NCBI RefSeq assembly: GCF_026162625.1
Contig: NZ_JAOTBD010000016.1
Location: 1-64,000, forward strand
Direction: 5' to 3'
Origin: Paracoccus beibuensis
GTDB taxonomy: Bacteria; Pseudomonadota; Alphaproteobacteria; Rhodobacterales; Rhodobacteraceae
DNA: 64,000 bases
Shown: positions 51,293-59,948 of the stretch, piece after piece
How positions within the stretch are numbered: the stretch's first letter is position 1
Layout of the letters: each line of letters opens with the position of its first letter
Program-made: the position numbers and the translations under genes
The notes under the pieces: generated by a model
What the model was told of the DNA's origin: nothing
Databases searched by the model: none
The model's input: the letters and a program-made list of their open reading frames with translations, nothing else

Positions 51293-52444
51293 TCAATCGT
51301 TCGAGAAGGTCATGTATTTGCGTTCTTCGGCATGAGCCGTGGCTTGCTGCAAAGCCTCGGCGCTGACCGTCTTGTTCTGCGCCGCGAGGACACGGACCCG
51401 GAGGACCATGATCCGGCCCATTTCGGCGCGCGCATAAGTGTTCAGAGCCCATGCCTGTGACGGGTTCTGGTTCTGCTCCATCTGGCTGATGATCGCCTTG
51501 AGCCGATGCGCGATGGCCGCAATCTCTTGCGCGGTATTTCCGCCATACGCCGACGAACCGTCGCCCATCATGGCGAGGTTTGCGCCCGCCGCATCGACTG
51601 CCTCGATGGTGCCAAGCGCATCCACGCCACCGATTGCGGCCAGATACTCATTATACTTGGCGGGGATCACCTGGACGTAGTGCTGCGTCTCCTTGAAAGG
51701 CGGTACGCCGCCGTATTTCTGCACGTTCCCCGGCCCTGCGTTGTAAGCCGCAAGCGAGAGGACAATGTTGCCGTCGAACATCGACAGCATCCGGGCAAGA
51801 TAGGTGGCTCCGCCCAGGACCTGCGAATAAGGATTGGTCCGGTAGTCGCCCGCAACCCCGACTTCCTTGGCCGTTCCCGGCATGAGCTGCGTCAGCCCCC
51901 AAGCCCCGGCGTGCGAGCCGATGAAGGGATTGAACCGGCTTTCCTGCCAGATCATCGCTTGCAGCAAGGCCCGCCATTGTGCCTGCGACAGCCCGGCCTG
52001 TGAAACACCGGCATGGCTATAGGTCGCCTTGGCTCCGGCAATGATGACTTCTTCCACCGTCAGGGCGGCATCCCCGAAGGTCTTGTCCGCAGCCGGGTTC
52101 TTGTCCTGGGGGTTGTAAAGATTTTCAACCGAAGCCGCTGGCTGGCCTGCACCATCCTCAAGAGTCTGGACCATATCAGCCGTGTTCTCGGCAGGCAGCG
52201 AACCAGCGTCGATCAGCTTGTCCAGTTCCGCGATGATTTCCGCGTCAAGCTGCAACTGTGCTTCAGCCCGCGAGAGCTTGCCTTGCTGGCGGCCCAGGTC
52301 GCTTTCCTGTTCAGTCAGGATGGAAAGGTTCTGCTTGAGCAGGTTCCCGTCGATGATGGGAACGCCTTGAGCCGAGGCAATGACCGTGCTGGCATATAGG
52401 CCCCCCACGGCAACCGCTTTTGTGAGCGGAAGACGGCGCATCAT
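51293..52444 (-). CDS. Lytic transglycosylase with VirB5-like ends
   Basis: 383 residues from MMRRLPLTK. After the signal peptide the mature N-terminus reads AQGVPIIDGNLLKQNL and a helical segment like VirB5. A complete SLT (VirB1-like) domain follows, with AMIWQESRFNPFIGSHAGAW, GLTQLMPGTAKEVG and LAAYNAGPGNVQKY, the catalytic Glu in WQES. The protein then ends like VirB5 again (AEERKYMTFSND). It could cut peptidoglycan at the pilus base. It sits between virB7 and virB5, not in the virB1 position. Confidence 0.82.
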   Translation of the reverse strand: MMRRLPLTKAVAVGGLYASTVIASAQGVPIIDGNLLKQNLSILTEQESDLGRQQGKLSRAEAQLQLDAEIIAELDKLIDAGSLPAENTADMVQTLEDGAGQPAASVENLYNPQDKNPAADKTFGDAALTVEEVIIAGAKATYSHAGVSQAGLSQAQWRALLQAMIWQESRFNPFIGSHAGAWGLTQLMPGTAKEVGVAGDYRTNPYSQVLGGATYLARMLSMFDGNIVLSLAAYNAGPGNVQKYGGVPPFKETQHYVQVIPAKYNEYLAAIGGVDALGTIEAVDAAGANLAMMGDGSSAYGGNTAQEIAAIAHRLKAIISQMEQNQNPSQAWALNTYARAEMGRIMVLRVRVLAAQNKTVSAEALQQATAHAEERKYMTFSND

Positions 52445-52584
52445 TCCTCCGCCCACAGTTCTTGGATGGGGGTGAATTTGCAGACCGGCTTGCCGTTCAC
52501 GAAGCAGGACGAGCGGGCCGGGTTCGTGGTCGCGCAGGCCGACACAGTGAATGCCAGCACACAAATCATGATGAGGGACTTCAT
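52441..52584 (-). CDS. virB7: VirB7-like small lipoprotein
   Basis: 47 residues: MKSLIMICVLAFTVSAC, a lipobox with Cys17, then TTNPARSSCFVNGKPVCKF. Size, lipobox and position after virB4 match VirB7, which anchors the outer ring. It overlaps virB4 (ATGA) and the transglycosylase gene (ATGA), so it is translated in chain. Confidence 0.78.
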   Translation of the reverse strand: MKSLIMICVLAFTVSACATTNPARSSCFVNGKPVCKFTPIQELWAEE

Positions 52585-55019
52585 GCGTTCACTTCCTTCT
52601 TGTCGGCGCGTTGCCGGTAATCATCGAGGGCCGCGCGGCCCGTCTTGCTGCCACCAAGGATCTTCAGGCTTTCCCCGAGAGCGCCGAGATTTACGTCCAC
52701 GACCACCGAGGCGGAGGCGTTGCGGATCAGCGCGAGACGCGATCCGGTGGGTGCGCCGAGGACCATGCCCATTTCCCGGTCATTGAGTTGCAGGGCCGCA
52801 TAGTTGTCGGCCGAAGCGGCGCGGTTGGGGATCAGGATTTGCGTCTGGACGCCCTGCAGGATGGCAGCGCCCGCCTTGCTCTTTTCGAGCTGCGACGGGA
52901 ATTGCGTGACCATCACCACCACGGCATTGAGCTTCCGAGCCGTGACGAGCCACTTTTCCAGCTTGTCGGCAAAGTATTCGGTGCCGAGCGCATTCCACGC
53001 TTCATCAATGACGATGATCGTGGGGCGGCGGTCCTGAAGCTTCCGCTCAAGACGCTGAAATATGTAGCCCAAGATAGCGGTGCGCTCTTTCTCATTGTCG
53101 GAGTCGAGAACTGCCGTCATGTCAAAGCCCATGACATTCTGGTCGAGGGCGAAGTTGTCGGTTTCGTTCCCACCGAACACCCACCCGTAGCGGCCCCCCG
53201 GTCCCCATTCCCGCACCCGCTGTTCCAAGTCGCCGCTGTCATCGAGGTGACGGAACAGGGAGGGAAAGCCATTGAAGTTGCGCAGATGGTTCGGGGCTTT
53301 GGCGGTTTCCACGACAGCATCATGCAGCTGCTGCGTCTGGACCGGAGACAAGGGGCGGTCCGTGCGGTTCAGAAGCGCGGTCAGCCACTCGCTGAGCCAC
53401 GCCTGGCCCGCCATGTCGGTTTCGGCATAAAGGGGATTGAGGCCGGTCGGCTTGTGCGGCGAAATTGTTGTGTAGCTTCCGCCCAAGGCTTCGATCTGGA
53501 CTTCAAGGCCGCGCAGGTAGTCGAAGGCGAAGATCCGGGCGCCCACCCGCTGCGCCTGCGTCATCAGGAAAGAAATCAGCACCGATTTGCCGCCGCTGGA
53601 CGGCCCGAAGATCACGGTATGCCCGGCAGGGGGTTCCTTGTCCGCTTCGCCTGCCGGATGGAACGAGAACAGGAAGCCGCTTTTTTCCGGCGTCGGAAAT
53701 ACTGTCATTGGGGTGCGCCACGGCAGTAGGTCGCCCGTCAGGCCCGTGGGCGTGCGATGCAGTGCCGCCATACCCGCAAAGACCTGATTGCTGACGAGCC
53801 CGGTTCGCGCGCGATAGGTTGCGTTGCCGGGCCATTGGGCGAAGTAGTGGCCCTGCCCGGCGAAGGCTTCGGTGATGATCTTGGTGCCGGTTTCCTGCGC
53901 GATCTGACGCACATCGGCCGCCGCGCGCGCCAAGATTTTTTCGTCCTCGGCGTAGATCGCGACGGTCATGTGGTGATAGCCTAGGGTTTCGAGGCCAGAG
54001 GAAACCTTGTTGCGTCCTTCTCGCAGCATCTGCTGATCGGTTTCCGCCGCATCGCCCGAACCGCGGCGCTGTTCGAGGTTGCGGCGGATCAACTCGCTGG
54101 CCTTGTCGTCGCTGATCGGCACGAACGAATTGGTGATTACCATGTCGATCGGCAGGTTCAGTTCATCAAACATGCCGGGGAAGGTGCCGGTCGGGTAGTT
54201 CTTGATCGTAAACACATGGCCCACGCGGTTCGACACCACGCCCCCGGTCACATGCACCCGCGTTCCCCGGAACGTGGTGCGGTAATTGCAGATGCTGCGG
54301 GCGAGGACACCCATGTCATTGCTTGGGAAGGCTGGAAGCTCGATGCCGGTGCCGATGCCTTCGAGAAAGCCTACCAGCTCACCCGACGCGCCGGTCAGGA
54401 CACGGGCATTCAGATGACCAAGGGTGGCAAGAACCACACCCACCGTTTCATCAAGTTCATTCAGGCGTTCGGCCTTGTTGGCGATGAAGGATTGCAGCGC
54501 ATCCTTCTTGCGCGACCGCGAGAAAATTTCTTTCAGCTTGTCGCCTGCCGACAGGCTCCCAAACAGGCCAGCCGGGCGATTGATGATGCTGATGGTCAGC
54601 GTCTTGTCGCGCAGCTTGCGGCCAGCCACGACTTCCGCCCAAGCTGTATCTACCTCTTTGGCGAAGCCATCGGTTTCTATTCCCGTCAGGGATACTTTGA
54701 AGGGGCGGCTGATCTTGTGGACATAGACCGCATACCGCTCGCCCTGCTGCGCCAGCAGTTCGGCAATCGCCTCTTTCAGCAGAGTGATTTCACGGTCGCT
54801 GGACGTCATGGAGTTGAGGCCATCGACCCGGATGCACTGGATCAATTCGCCGCCACGCGTTAGGACGGACTTGTCGTCGGCCTGCAACGACACAAAGGGC
54901 AAGAACGCCTCGAATTGCAGTTCATCCTTCATGGCGCGCGGGAAAACCTTTTTCCCTTGCTTTGAATTGAAGAGCCGCTTGAAGCCTGCGGTCATCGCTT
55001 TCTTCTGGTTACGGCTCAT
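52581..55019 (-). CDS. virB4: VirB4-like T4SS ATPase
   Basis: 812 residues from MSRNQKKAMT. A VirB4 N-terminal domain, then Walker A in IFGPSSGGKSVLIS (near 445), and Walker B PTIIVIDEAWNALG, followed by a conserved TQFPSQLEKS region. VirB4 is the largest ATPase of the system and supports pilus assembly and transfer. The start overlaps virB3 by 11 nt. Confidence 0.94.
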   Translation of the reverse strand: MSRNQKKAMTAGFKRLFNSKQGKKVFPRAMKDELQFEAFLPFVSLQADDKSVLTRGGELIQCIRVDGLNSMTSSDREITLLKEAIAELLAQQGERYAVYVHKISRPFKVSLTGIETDGFAKEVDTAWAEVVAGRKLRDKTLTISIINRPAGLFGSLSAGDKLKEIFSRSRKKDALQSFIANKAERLNELDETVGVVLATLGHLNARVLTGASGELVGFLEGIGTGIELPAFPSNDMGVLARSICNYRTTFRGTRVHVTGGVVSNRVGHVFTIKNYPTGTFPGMFDELNLPIDMVITNSFVPISDDKASELIRRNLEQRRGSGDAAETDQQMLREGRNKVSSGLETLGYHHMTVAIYAEDEKILARAAADVRQIAQETGTKIITEAFAGQGHYFAQWPGNATYRARTGLVSNQVFAGMAALHRTPTGLTGDLLPWRTPMTVFPTPEKSGFLFSFHPAGEADKEPPAGHTVIFGPSSGGKSVLISFLMTQAQRVGARIFAFDYLRGLEVQIEALGGSYTTISPHKPTGLNPLYAETDMAGQAWLSEWLTALLNRTDRPLSPVQTQQLHDAVVETAKAPNHLRNFNGFPSLFRHLDDSGDLEQRVREWGPGGRYGWVFGGNETDNFALDQNVMGFDMTAVLDSDNEKERTAILGYIFQRLERKLQDRRPTIIVIDEAWNALGTEYFADKLEKWLVTARKLNAVVVMVTQFPSQLEKSKAGAAILQGVQTQILIPNRAASADNYAALQLNDREMGMVLGAPTGSRLALIRNASASVVVDVNLGALGESLKILGGSKTGRAALDDYRQRADKKEVNA

Positions 55020-55290
55020 ACGAATCTCCACCCCAAACTTTGCGGTTTTTGGAAGGCCCGAAGTTCTTCAGCGTTTTGGTGATAACGTCGAAGAAATTCG
55101 GGTCCCATTTTGCCAGCCCATAAAGGACTGGATAAATGACGACGATTGCGCCCAAGGCCCAAAAGCTTTCGGCCCACATAAACCCGAGCATAACCGTCGC
55201 AATGAGAATGACGGCGGAAGTCAGAGGCAGTCCGAACAGTTTGGCGGGACGTAGAAGGCCCCTATAGACAGTATCCTTTTCCACCGTCAT
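55009..55290 (-). CDS. virB3: VirB3-like T4SS membrane protein
   Basis: 93 residues. TVYRGLLRPAKLFGLPL at the N-terminus is the VirB3 pattern, followed by two adjacent membrane helices (SAVILIATVMLGFMW and FWALGAIVVIYPVLYGL). VirB3 associates with VirB4 at the inner membrane. Confidence 0.9.
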   Translation of the reverse strand: MTVEKDTVYRGLLRPAKLFGLPLTSAVILIATVMLGFMWAESFWALGAIVVIYPVLYGLAKWDPNFFDVITKTLKNFGPSKNRKVWGGDSYEP

Positions 55291-55299
55291 TCCTCGCTA

Positions 55300-55680
55300 T
55301 CAGGTGCTCCAGAGGGAGTTCACGATGGTCGCGGCCGAGCCGACGAACACGATGGCGACCAGGACGTAGATCGCGAGGCGCATTTCGATGTAGCCCATGA
55401 ACCAGCCGATGCAGACGCAGACGAGCGCCAGCGTTGCGATGGTTTTCCCCAAGGTGCCGGTCAGTGCCGTCACGATGGTTTGCAGGAAGGTTTGGATCGG
55501 GTTGAGGTTGATCGCCTGCGCAGCCGCCGGCTCACTCCACATCATGGAGAGAACGAAGGCAGTCAGCATCACCAGCACCACTTTTGTCCACGTATCAAGC
55601 TGGCGCGGAGCCGCATTGATACCCTTGGCATAGGCCATAAAGGGTTGTGCTGGCCGCAGGGCCTGCATTGCAAGTATCAT
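55300..55680 (-). CDS. virB2: VirB2-like major pilin
   Basis: 126 residues. A long cleavable leader ends near EPAAAQA; the mature part has two hydrophobic helices (TLALVCVCIGWFMGYIEM and LAIYVLVAIVFVGSAATIV) separated by a short loop, the VirB2/TrbC pilin design. Processing probably occurs after AQA near residue 56. Confidence 0.87.
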   Translation of the reverse strand: MILAMQALRPAQPFMAYAKGINAAPRQLDTWTKVVLVMLTAFVLSMMWSEPAAAQAINLNPIQTFLQTIVTALTGTLGKTIATLALVCVCIGWFMGYIEMRLAIYVLVAIVFVGSAATIVNSLWST

Positions 55681-55691
55681 TGGAGTAACTC

Positions 55692-56369
55692 CTATTCTGC
55701 GGTTGCTAAGGTCAGCCTTTGAAACACCGCCATGACCTTCTGGACGTGACCTTGTGTTTCCCGATACGGGGGAATGCCCCCGTATTCTTCGACCGCGCCG
55801 GGGCCAGCATTATAGCCCGCAAGCGCGAGTTCCTTTGAACCAAACCGATTGAGCAGCATCAGCAAGTACCGTGCTGACCCATCCAGGTTCTGGTGCATGT
55901 CGTGAGGATTGACGCCGAGCTTTGCCGCCGTGGCGGGCATGAGCTGGCCCAAGCCGATAGCACCAACATGGCTGATGGCGGATTGGTTATAGCCGCTTTC
56001 GATTTCGATGTTGGCCCGGAAGAAGCGTATCCATTCGGTGATGGACAGGTCAGCATTCCGCAAAGCCGGATGGTTTGCGTAGCGCAATGCTACTTCTTCG
56101 ATTGCCGCTTGGACTTCCGCCTTTGGAATGCGCGGGCCTGGTATATTCACTGTCGGCGCACTGATGCGCCGCGCAGTCTCGCTTTCTTCTTCGATCCCGA
56201 GCGGCACGCCCCCCGGTCCAAAATTGCGCGCCAGCGAGGACGCCTGCTTTCGTGCGGTGAAGCTGCCGCTGTCCTTGTTCAGAACAAGAACAAGGCCATC
56301 AGCCGCAGCCTGTTCAGTCCAAAACAACCCCAGGACGGTGAACAACATTCCCGTCGATATGAATTTCAT
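55692..56369 (-). CDS. virB1: VirB1-like lytic transglycosylase
   Basis: 225 residues. Signal peptide, then an SLT domain with FRANIEIESGYNQSAISHVGAI (catalytic Glu in IEIES), GLGQLMPATAAKLG and LALAGYNAGPGAVEEYGG. It opens the cell wall for channel assembly and precedes virB2 as in most VirB operons. A second transglycosylase is encoded at 51293. Confidence 0.9.
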   Translation of the reverse strand: MKFISTGMLFTVLGLFWTEQAAADGLVLVLNKDSGSFTARKQASSLARNFGPGGVPLGIEEESETARRISAPTVNIPGPRIPKAEVQAAIEEVALRYANHPALRNADLSITEWIRFFRANIEIESGYNQSAISHVGAIGLGQLMPATAAKLGVNPHDMHQNLDGSARYLLMLLNRFGSKELALAGYNAGPGAVEEYGGIPPYRETQGHVQKVMAVFQRLTLATAE

Positions 56370-56673
56370 AACCATCGCCTTCCCTCACCGGAGCAAGGGC
56401 GACTGGCAGTCCAAGACTAATTAAGTAACCGCAAACACCGTCCACAGTCTTAAACAACCGCGGTTTGGTTTCTCCCTTCACCAGCCTAAACAGGTGAAGC
56501 GGTGCCCACCGCTCAGAAGCCTTATTAAATACAAAGAACAGCCAACCGCCCGGCAGGTGTCCGCGCGCACGCCCCGCAGCTTCAGTGCAGACCACAAGCA
56601 GCTTGCCGCTGCTGTCGAGCCGTTCCTTGAATGCCGCTTCGCTCACGCCGTTTTCCAACCGATACATTGTCAT
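56314..56673 (-). CDS. Hypothetical protein at the head of the virB operon
   Basis: 119 residues from MTMYRLENGV. It has mixed alpha/beta segments (GKLLVVCTEAAGR, GGWLFFVFNKASERWAPLHLF, LRLVKGETKPRLFKT) and no signal peptide. No family recognised. It overlaps virB1 by 56 nt, is first in the operon and follows a direct repeat, so it could be a regulator of the virB genes; this is inference from position. Confidence 0.6.
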   Translation of the reverse strand: MTMYRLENGVSEAAFKERLDSSGKLLVVCTEAAGRARGHLPGGWLFFVFNKASERWAPLHLFRLVKGETKPRLFKTVDGVCGYLISLGLPVALAPVREGDGYEIHIDGNVVHRPGVVLD

Positions 56674-56787
56674 TTTTTGTGGCCGCTCCCTGGCTTCGTG
56701 CTTGGAACACACGTTTGCCAGATGAGGGACCGTTTTGCACCCCGTTTTTGACTGGGTGATTTCTTCTAGCATAACGCTCTAGTTGTG

Positions 56788-56819
56788 GTCAATACGCTTT
56801 TTCACTAGTCAATTCGCTT
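56788..56819. promoter_or_regulatory. Direct repeat in the virB promoter region
   Basis: GTCAATACGCTT (56788-56799) and GTCAATTCGCTT (56808-56819) match in 11 of 12 positions and are spaced 20 bp start to start, about two helical turns. They lie 115 bp upstream of the first virB-operon gene and are well placed as a regulator-binding site. Confidence 0.55.
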
Positions 56820-56908
56820 CAATGAAGGTAAGCGGTTGTGGGTCGTTAAATGTCTGTTAACCCAAAAACCTAGGAATCTGACGGTGCGAGGAATGTCCAG
56901 CAAAAACG

Positions 56909-56960
56909 CTTGCACAATTGAGTTTTGCAAGGTCCAGTCAAAACCCATGAGTTTTGCAAG
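56909..56960. other. Possible resolution site of the second resolvase
   Basis: CTTGCA (56909-56914) and TGCAAG (56926-56931) form an inverted repeat, and the 13-bp word TGAGTTTTGCAAG is repeated at 56919-56931 and 56948-56960. The second copy is 20 bp from the resolvase start, as in res or autoregulatory sites. Confidence 0.5.
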
Positions 56961-56980
56961 ATGACGGAGCAGACGAGCAG

Positions 56981-57541
56981 ATGACGACCTTTGGTTACGC
57001 GCGCGTCTCTACGCCCGATCAGAACCTTGACGCTCAAGAGCGTGACTTGAAGGCTGCCGGGTGCCAGCTTGTATTCAAGGAAGTTGGGTCCGGCGCCAAG
57101 CGGTCGCGCCCCCAACTCGAAACCATGCTGTCGCTCGCCCAAACTGATGACACCATTATCGTGACGAGCCTCGATAGACTTGGCCGCACCCTGTCCGATC
57201 TGATCCACTTGGTCACGGACTTCGAGAAGCGAGGGATCAACTTCAAATCATTGCGCGAGCAACTGGACACTCACACTCCTACCGGCCGTCTGATCTTCCA
57301 TGTCTTTGGGGCGATAGCAGAGTTCGAGCGGCACATGATCCGAGAGCGAACACAGCGCGGACTGGCGGCAGCGCGCGCCAATGGGCGCACAGGCGGTAGG
57401 CCGCTCCTTCTTTCTCCCGACAAGCTCGCCAAGGCTGTCGATCTTATCGACAATCAAAAGCTAACCTTGTCCGGCGTCGCCCGACTAATGGACGTGAGCG
57501 AGGCCACGTTGCGGCGGGCGCTAAAGAAAGGGCGAGGATGA
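56981..57541 (+). CDS. Serine recombinase (resolvase family)
   Basis: 186 residues from MTTFGYARVSTPDQNLDAQ with the catalytic Ser at position 9, LDRLGRT, the GAIAEFERHMIRERT E-helix and a C-terminal helix-turn-helix (LTLSGVARLMDVSEATLRRAL). It is only partly similar to the resolvase at 10879, so it is not a copy of it. A plasmid-dimer resolution role fits its place beside the transfer operons. Confidence 0.88.
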   Translation: MTTFGYARVSTPDQNLDAQERDLKAAGCQLVFKEVGSGAKRSRPQLETMLSLAQTDDTIIVTSLDRLGRTLSDLIHLVTDFEKRGINFKSLREQLDTHTPTGRLIFHVFGAIAEFERHMIRERTQRGLAAARANGRTGGRPLLLSPDKLAKAVDLIDNQKLTLSGVARLMDVSEATLRRALKKGRG

Positions 57542-57906
57542 AACCCGTTCTCATGTTTCCATTGCTCGGCTGGTTCGCCTTGGCCTTTCCTGCTGTCGCC
57601 CAGAATGAAGCTTCTGGTGTGCCCGCGGATCACCATGATCTTCCTGAAGGACCAGACCCGTTCACCCAAATGGCACCGCAAGGCTATCACCAGATGGAAC
57701 AGGTTCCTGGCGCATGTCGCGAACCCGGCCCCCCCCTGTCTGATCCGGCCAGCCTAGAACGGCTAGGACTGACGCTTTCGCAGGAGTACGACCGCTATTT
57801 CAGCGATGCCACGCGCTACTTCATGTGCCTGGACCAGACGAGGGCTGACTTCTTTCAGGTGGTCAAGCAGCATGGCATAGAGTATCGCAAATTGCTTCAA
57901 CGATAG
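57538..57906 (+). CDS. Secreted hypothetical protein
   Basis: 122 residues with a signal peptide (MFPLLGWFALAFPAVA). The mature part is rich in His, Asp and Pro (VPADHHDLPEGPDP) followed by a helical segment (ERLGLTLSQEYDRYFSDATRYFMC). Start overlaps the resolvase stop by ATGA. No family recognised. Confidence 0.65.
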   Translation: MKPVLMFPLLGWFALAFPAVAQNEASGVPADHHDLPEGPDPFTQMAPQGYHQMEQVPGACREPGPPLSDPASLERLGLTLSQEYDRYFSDATRYFMCLDQTRADFFQVVKQHGIEYRKLLQR

Positions 57907-57971
57907 TCATTTCACCTTAAGAACTTTCAGTAGGCCGCGTAGAATGCGGCGCATCATTGGAGAGACACAAC

Positions 57972-58661
57972 ATGAGACGTCTGAAGAGCCTTCTTGCTGC
58001 TGGCACCTTCGGCGCGGCGGTTGCGAACTTCGCCCCTGCGCCAGCCAATGCTTATCCTATCGACTGCGCCATCCTGTTGTGCTTGGCAGGCGGTTTTCCG
58101 GCGAGCGCGGAATGCACTGCAGCGAAAATCGAGATGATCCGCCGTATCACCCCTTGGCCCATCGAGCCGCCGTTGCAGCTCTGGAATTGCCCAATGGGGA
58201 TGAGCGCAAGCCGTTTTCAAGAAATCAACGCATTGCTTCTGGCAACCGGACAAGCAGGTATATCAATGCCACAAGTTGGCCCTGACGGGTTGACGCCGGA
58301 TACTCGCCATTACCGCGATGCCATAGAGATCTACCATGTCCGCTACAGCCGGACGCGCAACAGTGGCGGTGAAGAAGTTCGCGATAACACACAGCGCGGG
58401 CACTACAACACATCCGGAGAATTTCGTTGGGTTGCCTCTAGCTTGACCAGTGCACCGGAATGGCTTGGTGCAGCCATTGGCGGGCGGAGACTTCCGGTCC
58501 GGACATGCGCCTCATTTGTCAAATGGAGTAGCGATGACGGATACTGCGCGCGGTATGACACAGTAGGCTATAGCTATCAGCCACCGTCCCGCGTCCGAGC
58601 GGTCGCGATCCGCACAACGGATCACGAAGGCAATCATCATGTCGAGCTGGTCAGATACTGA
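57972..58661 (+). CDS. Secreted hypothetical protein (cysteine-rich N-terminus)
   Basis: 229 residues: signal peptide (LLAAGTFGAAVANFAPAPANA), then YPIDCAILLCLAGGFP and SAECTAAK, a cysteine pattern I recall from proteins next to conjugation genes in Rhodobacteraceae and rhizobia, without certain function. The C-terminal part is beta-rich (EIYHVRYSRTRNSG, HHVELVRY). It begins 65 bp after the previous gene. Confidence 0.65.
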   Translation: MRRLKSLLAAGTFGAAVANFAPAPANAYPIDCAILLCLAGGFPASAECTAAKIEMIRRITPWPIEPPLQLWNCPMGMSASRFQEINALLLATGQAGISMPQVGPDGLTPDTRHYRDAIEIYHVRYSRTRNSGGEEVRDNTQRGHYNTSGEFRWVASSLTSAPEWLGAAIGGRRLPVRTCASFVKWSSDDGYCARYDTVGYSYQPPSRVRAVAIRTTDHEGNHHVELVRY

Positions 58662-58713
58662 TGGTTGTGGTTCGTCGCATAGACGTACACAAAGAATTGC
58701 TGCGTCAGCCCCT

Positions 58714-58872
58714 CTATCGTAGGCTGTGCGGCAAAATGCCCAAAACGGGAGGGACGAGCAGAATCAGATAGACCACCAGCCCCAAAAGGAAACCCCCCGC
58801 GCGGGGGTCCGCACGAGGGGGCTTGGGTTTGATAACACAGGTTTGGCGACCTGAATTAGCGAATACGTTCAC
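58714..58872 (-). CDS. Candidate small membrane protein, 52 residues
   Basis: The leftward frame from a GTG at 58872 reads NVFANSGRQTCVIKPKPPRA, then a single membrane helix (GGFLLGLVVYLILLVPPVLG). A CCCCCGCGCGGGGG hairpin at about 58793-58807 codes for part of it and could instead be a terminator. The ribosome site is weak. The frame looks protein-like, but it may be chance. The remaining 58662-58981 interval has no other gene. Confidence 0.4.
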   Translation of the reverse strand: MNVFANSGRQTCVIKPKPPRADPRAGGFLLGLVVYLILLVPPVLGILPHSLR

Positions 58873-58981
58873 CCGCTATAGTTATCTCCCTGACCCCGAA
58901 AATCAAGAGCAAAAGCGCATCTGTGCGAACGGATAAGGCTTGCCTGCGGACACCGCGCTTCTTGACGTCGAGGAGCAGTAG

Positions 58982-59728
58982 ATGACCATCTTAAAAGCCG
59001 CAGAAGGCGGCAGATTTTTTCAACGCTTGGGCGCAGTTCTGCCCCAGGCTAGTGCGGCCGCGCGTTCAAAAAGCCGCACTCCTGTCCACCGCAGTTCGCA
59101 CCGCGCAGGATCATGCGAGGCATCTTTTTGGCGCAGCACGTCGCGTCAGGAGGTCCAGAAGATCATCAAAGCGGCGCAACGGTATGAGCTGGCGGGTCGT
59201 AAGAAAGGACGCCGCAACGGCCCGCTTGGATCGGTTGCCTTAGAGGTCCTGGCCTTGTTCGCAAACCTTGTGAGTTTCAAAACTGGCCGTCTGGACCCCT
59301 CCCTGGACTGGATCATGGATAAGCTTCGCCGGTCGCGCGACGCCGTTGTGCGGGCACTGAAGGCCCTGCGGGAGCATGGTTTCCTCGAATGGCTGCGCCG
59401 TTTCGAGCCAACACCTAATGAAGGTCGGGGGCCCCAGGTTCGTCAGGTAAGCAACGCCTACCGTCTTTCAGCTCCTAAGCGGGCCTTGGCGCTTCTTGGT
59501 CGTTGGAGTGGTCGCCCGGCTTTGCCTGAAGATGATGAGATCGCACGGGCCGAGAGGACAGCAATGGAGGCCGAGCATGTTGCAACGCTCGATCTAGGGT
59601 CTCTGGCTATCTTCCAATGTGGTGACTCGCCACTTGGGCAAGCGTTGGCACAAATGGGAAAAAGCATCGAGTTACGCGAGTCTGCCAAGCAGACTGAATC
59701 CCAATCTACCTATTTATCTCATGCTTGA
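58982..59728 (+). CDS. Winged-helix DNA-binding protein, possible replication or regulatory role
   Basis: 248 residues. The central part is a winged helix: LEVLALFANLVSFKTGRLDPSLDWIMDKLRRSRDAVVRALKALREHGFLEWLRRFEPT, followed by GPQVRQVSNAYRL, a combination seen in alphaproteobacterial plasmid proteins annotated as replication- or helix-turn-helix proteins. The N-terminal 45 residues look unlike a domain, so the start may be later. It could act as replication protein or regulator; I cannot decide. Confidence 0.6.
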   Translation: MTILKAAEGGRFFQRLGAVLPQASAAARSKSRTPVHRSSHRAGSCEASFWRSTSRQEVQKIIKAAQRYELAGRKKGRRNGPLGSVALEVLALFANLVSFKTGRLDPSLDWIMDKLRRSRDAVVRALKALREHGFLEWLRRFEPTPNEGRGPQVRQVSNAYRLSAPKRALALLGRWSGRPALPEDDEIARAERTAMEAEHVATLDLGSLAIFQCGDSPLGQALAQMGKSIELRESAKQTESQSTYLSHA

Positions 59729-59948
59729 AGATTGAGCGGACGCTGCGCATGGGGCGCTAACGCATCCTTGTTCCGGTTTCGGTTTAGGAGCAACGGAACG
59801 AGGACAGAAACGTATCGCACTTCGACCAGAGCCCACAGCTCCTGCTGCACTGTCGCATGGCTATGAAGAACAGCCTGTGGAAACGGCAGAGCGATACAAA
59901 GAGCGTATCCTATGAGGAAGCCATAGACATCAAGGCTTTCAAGAATTC

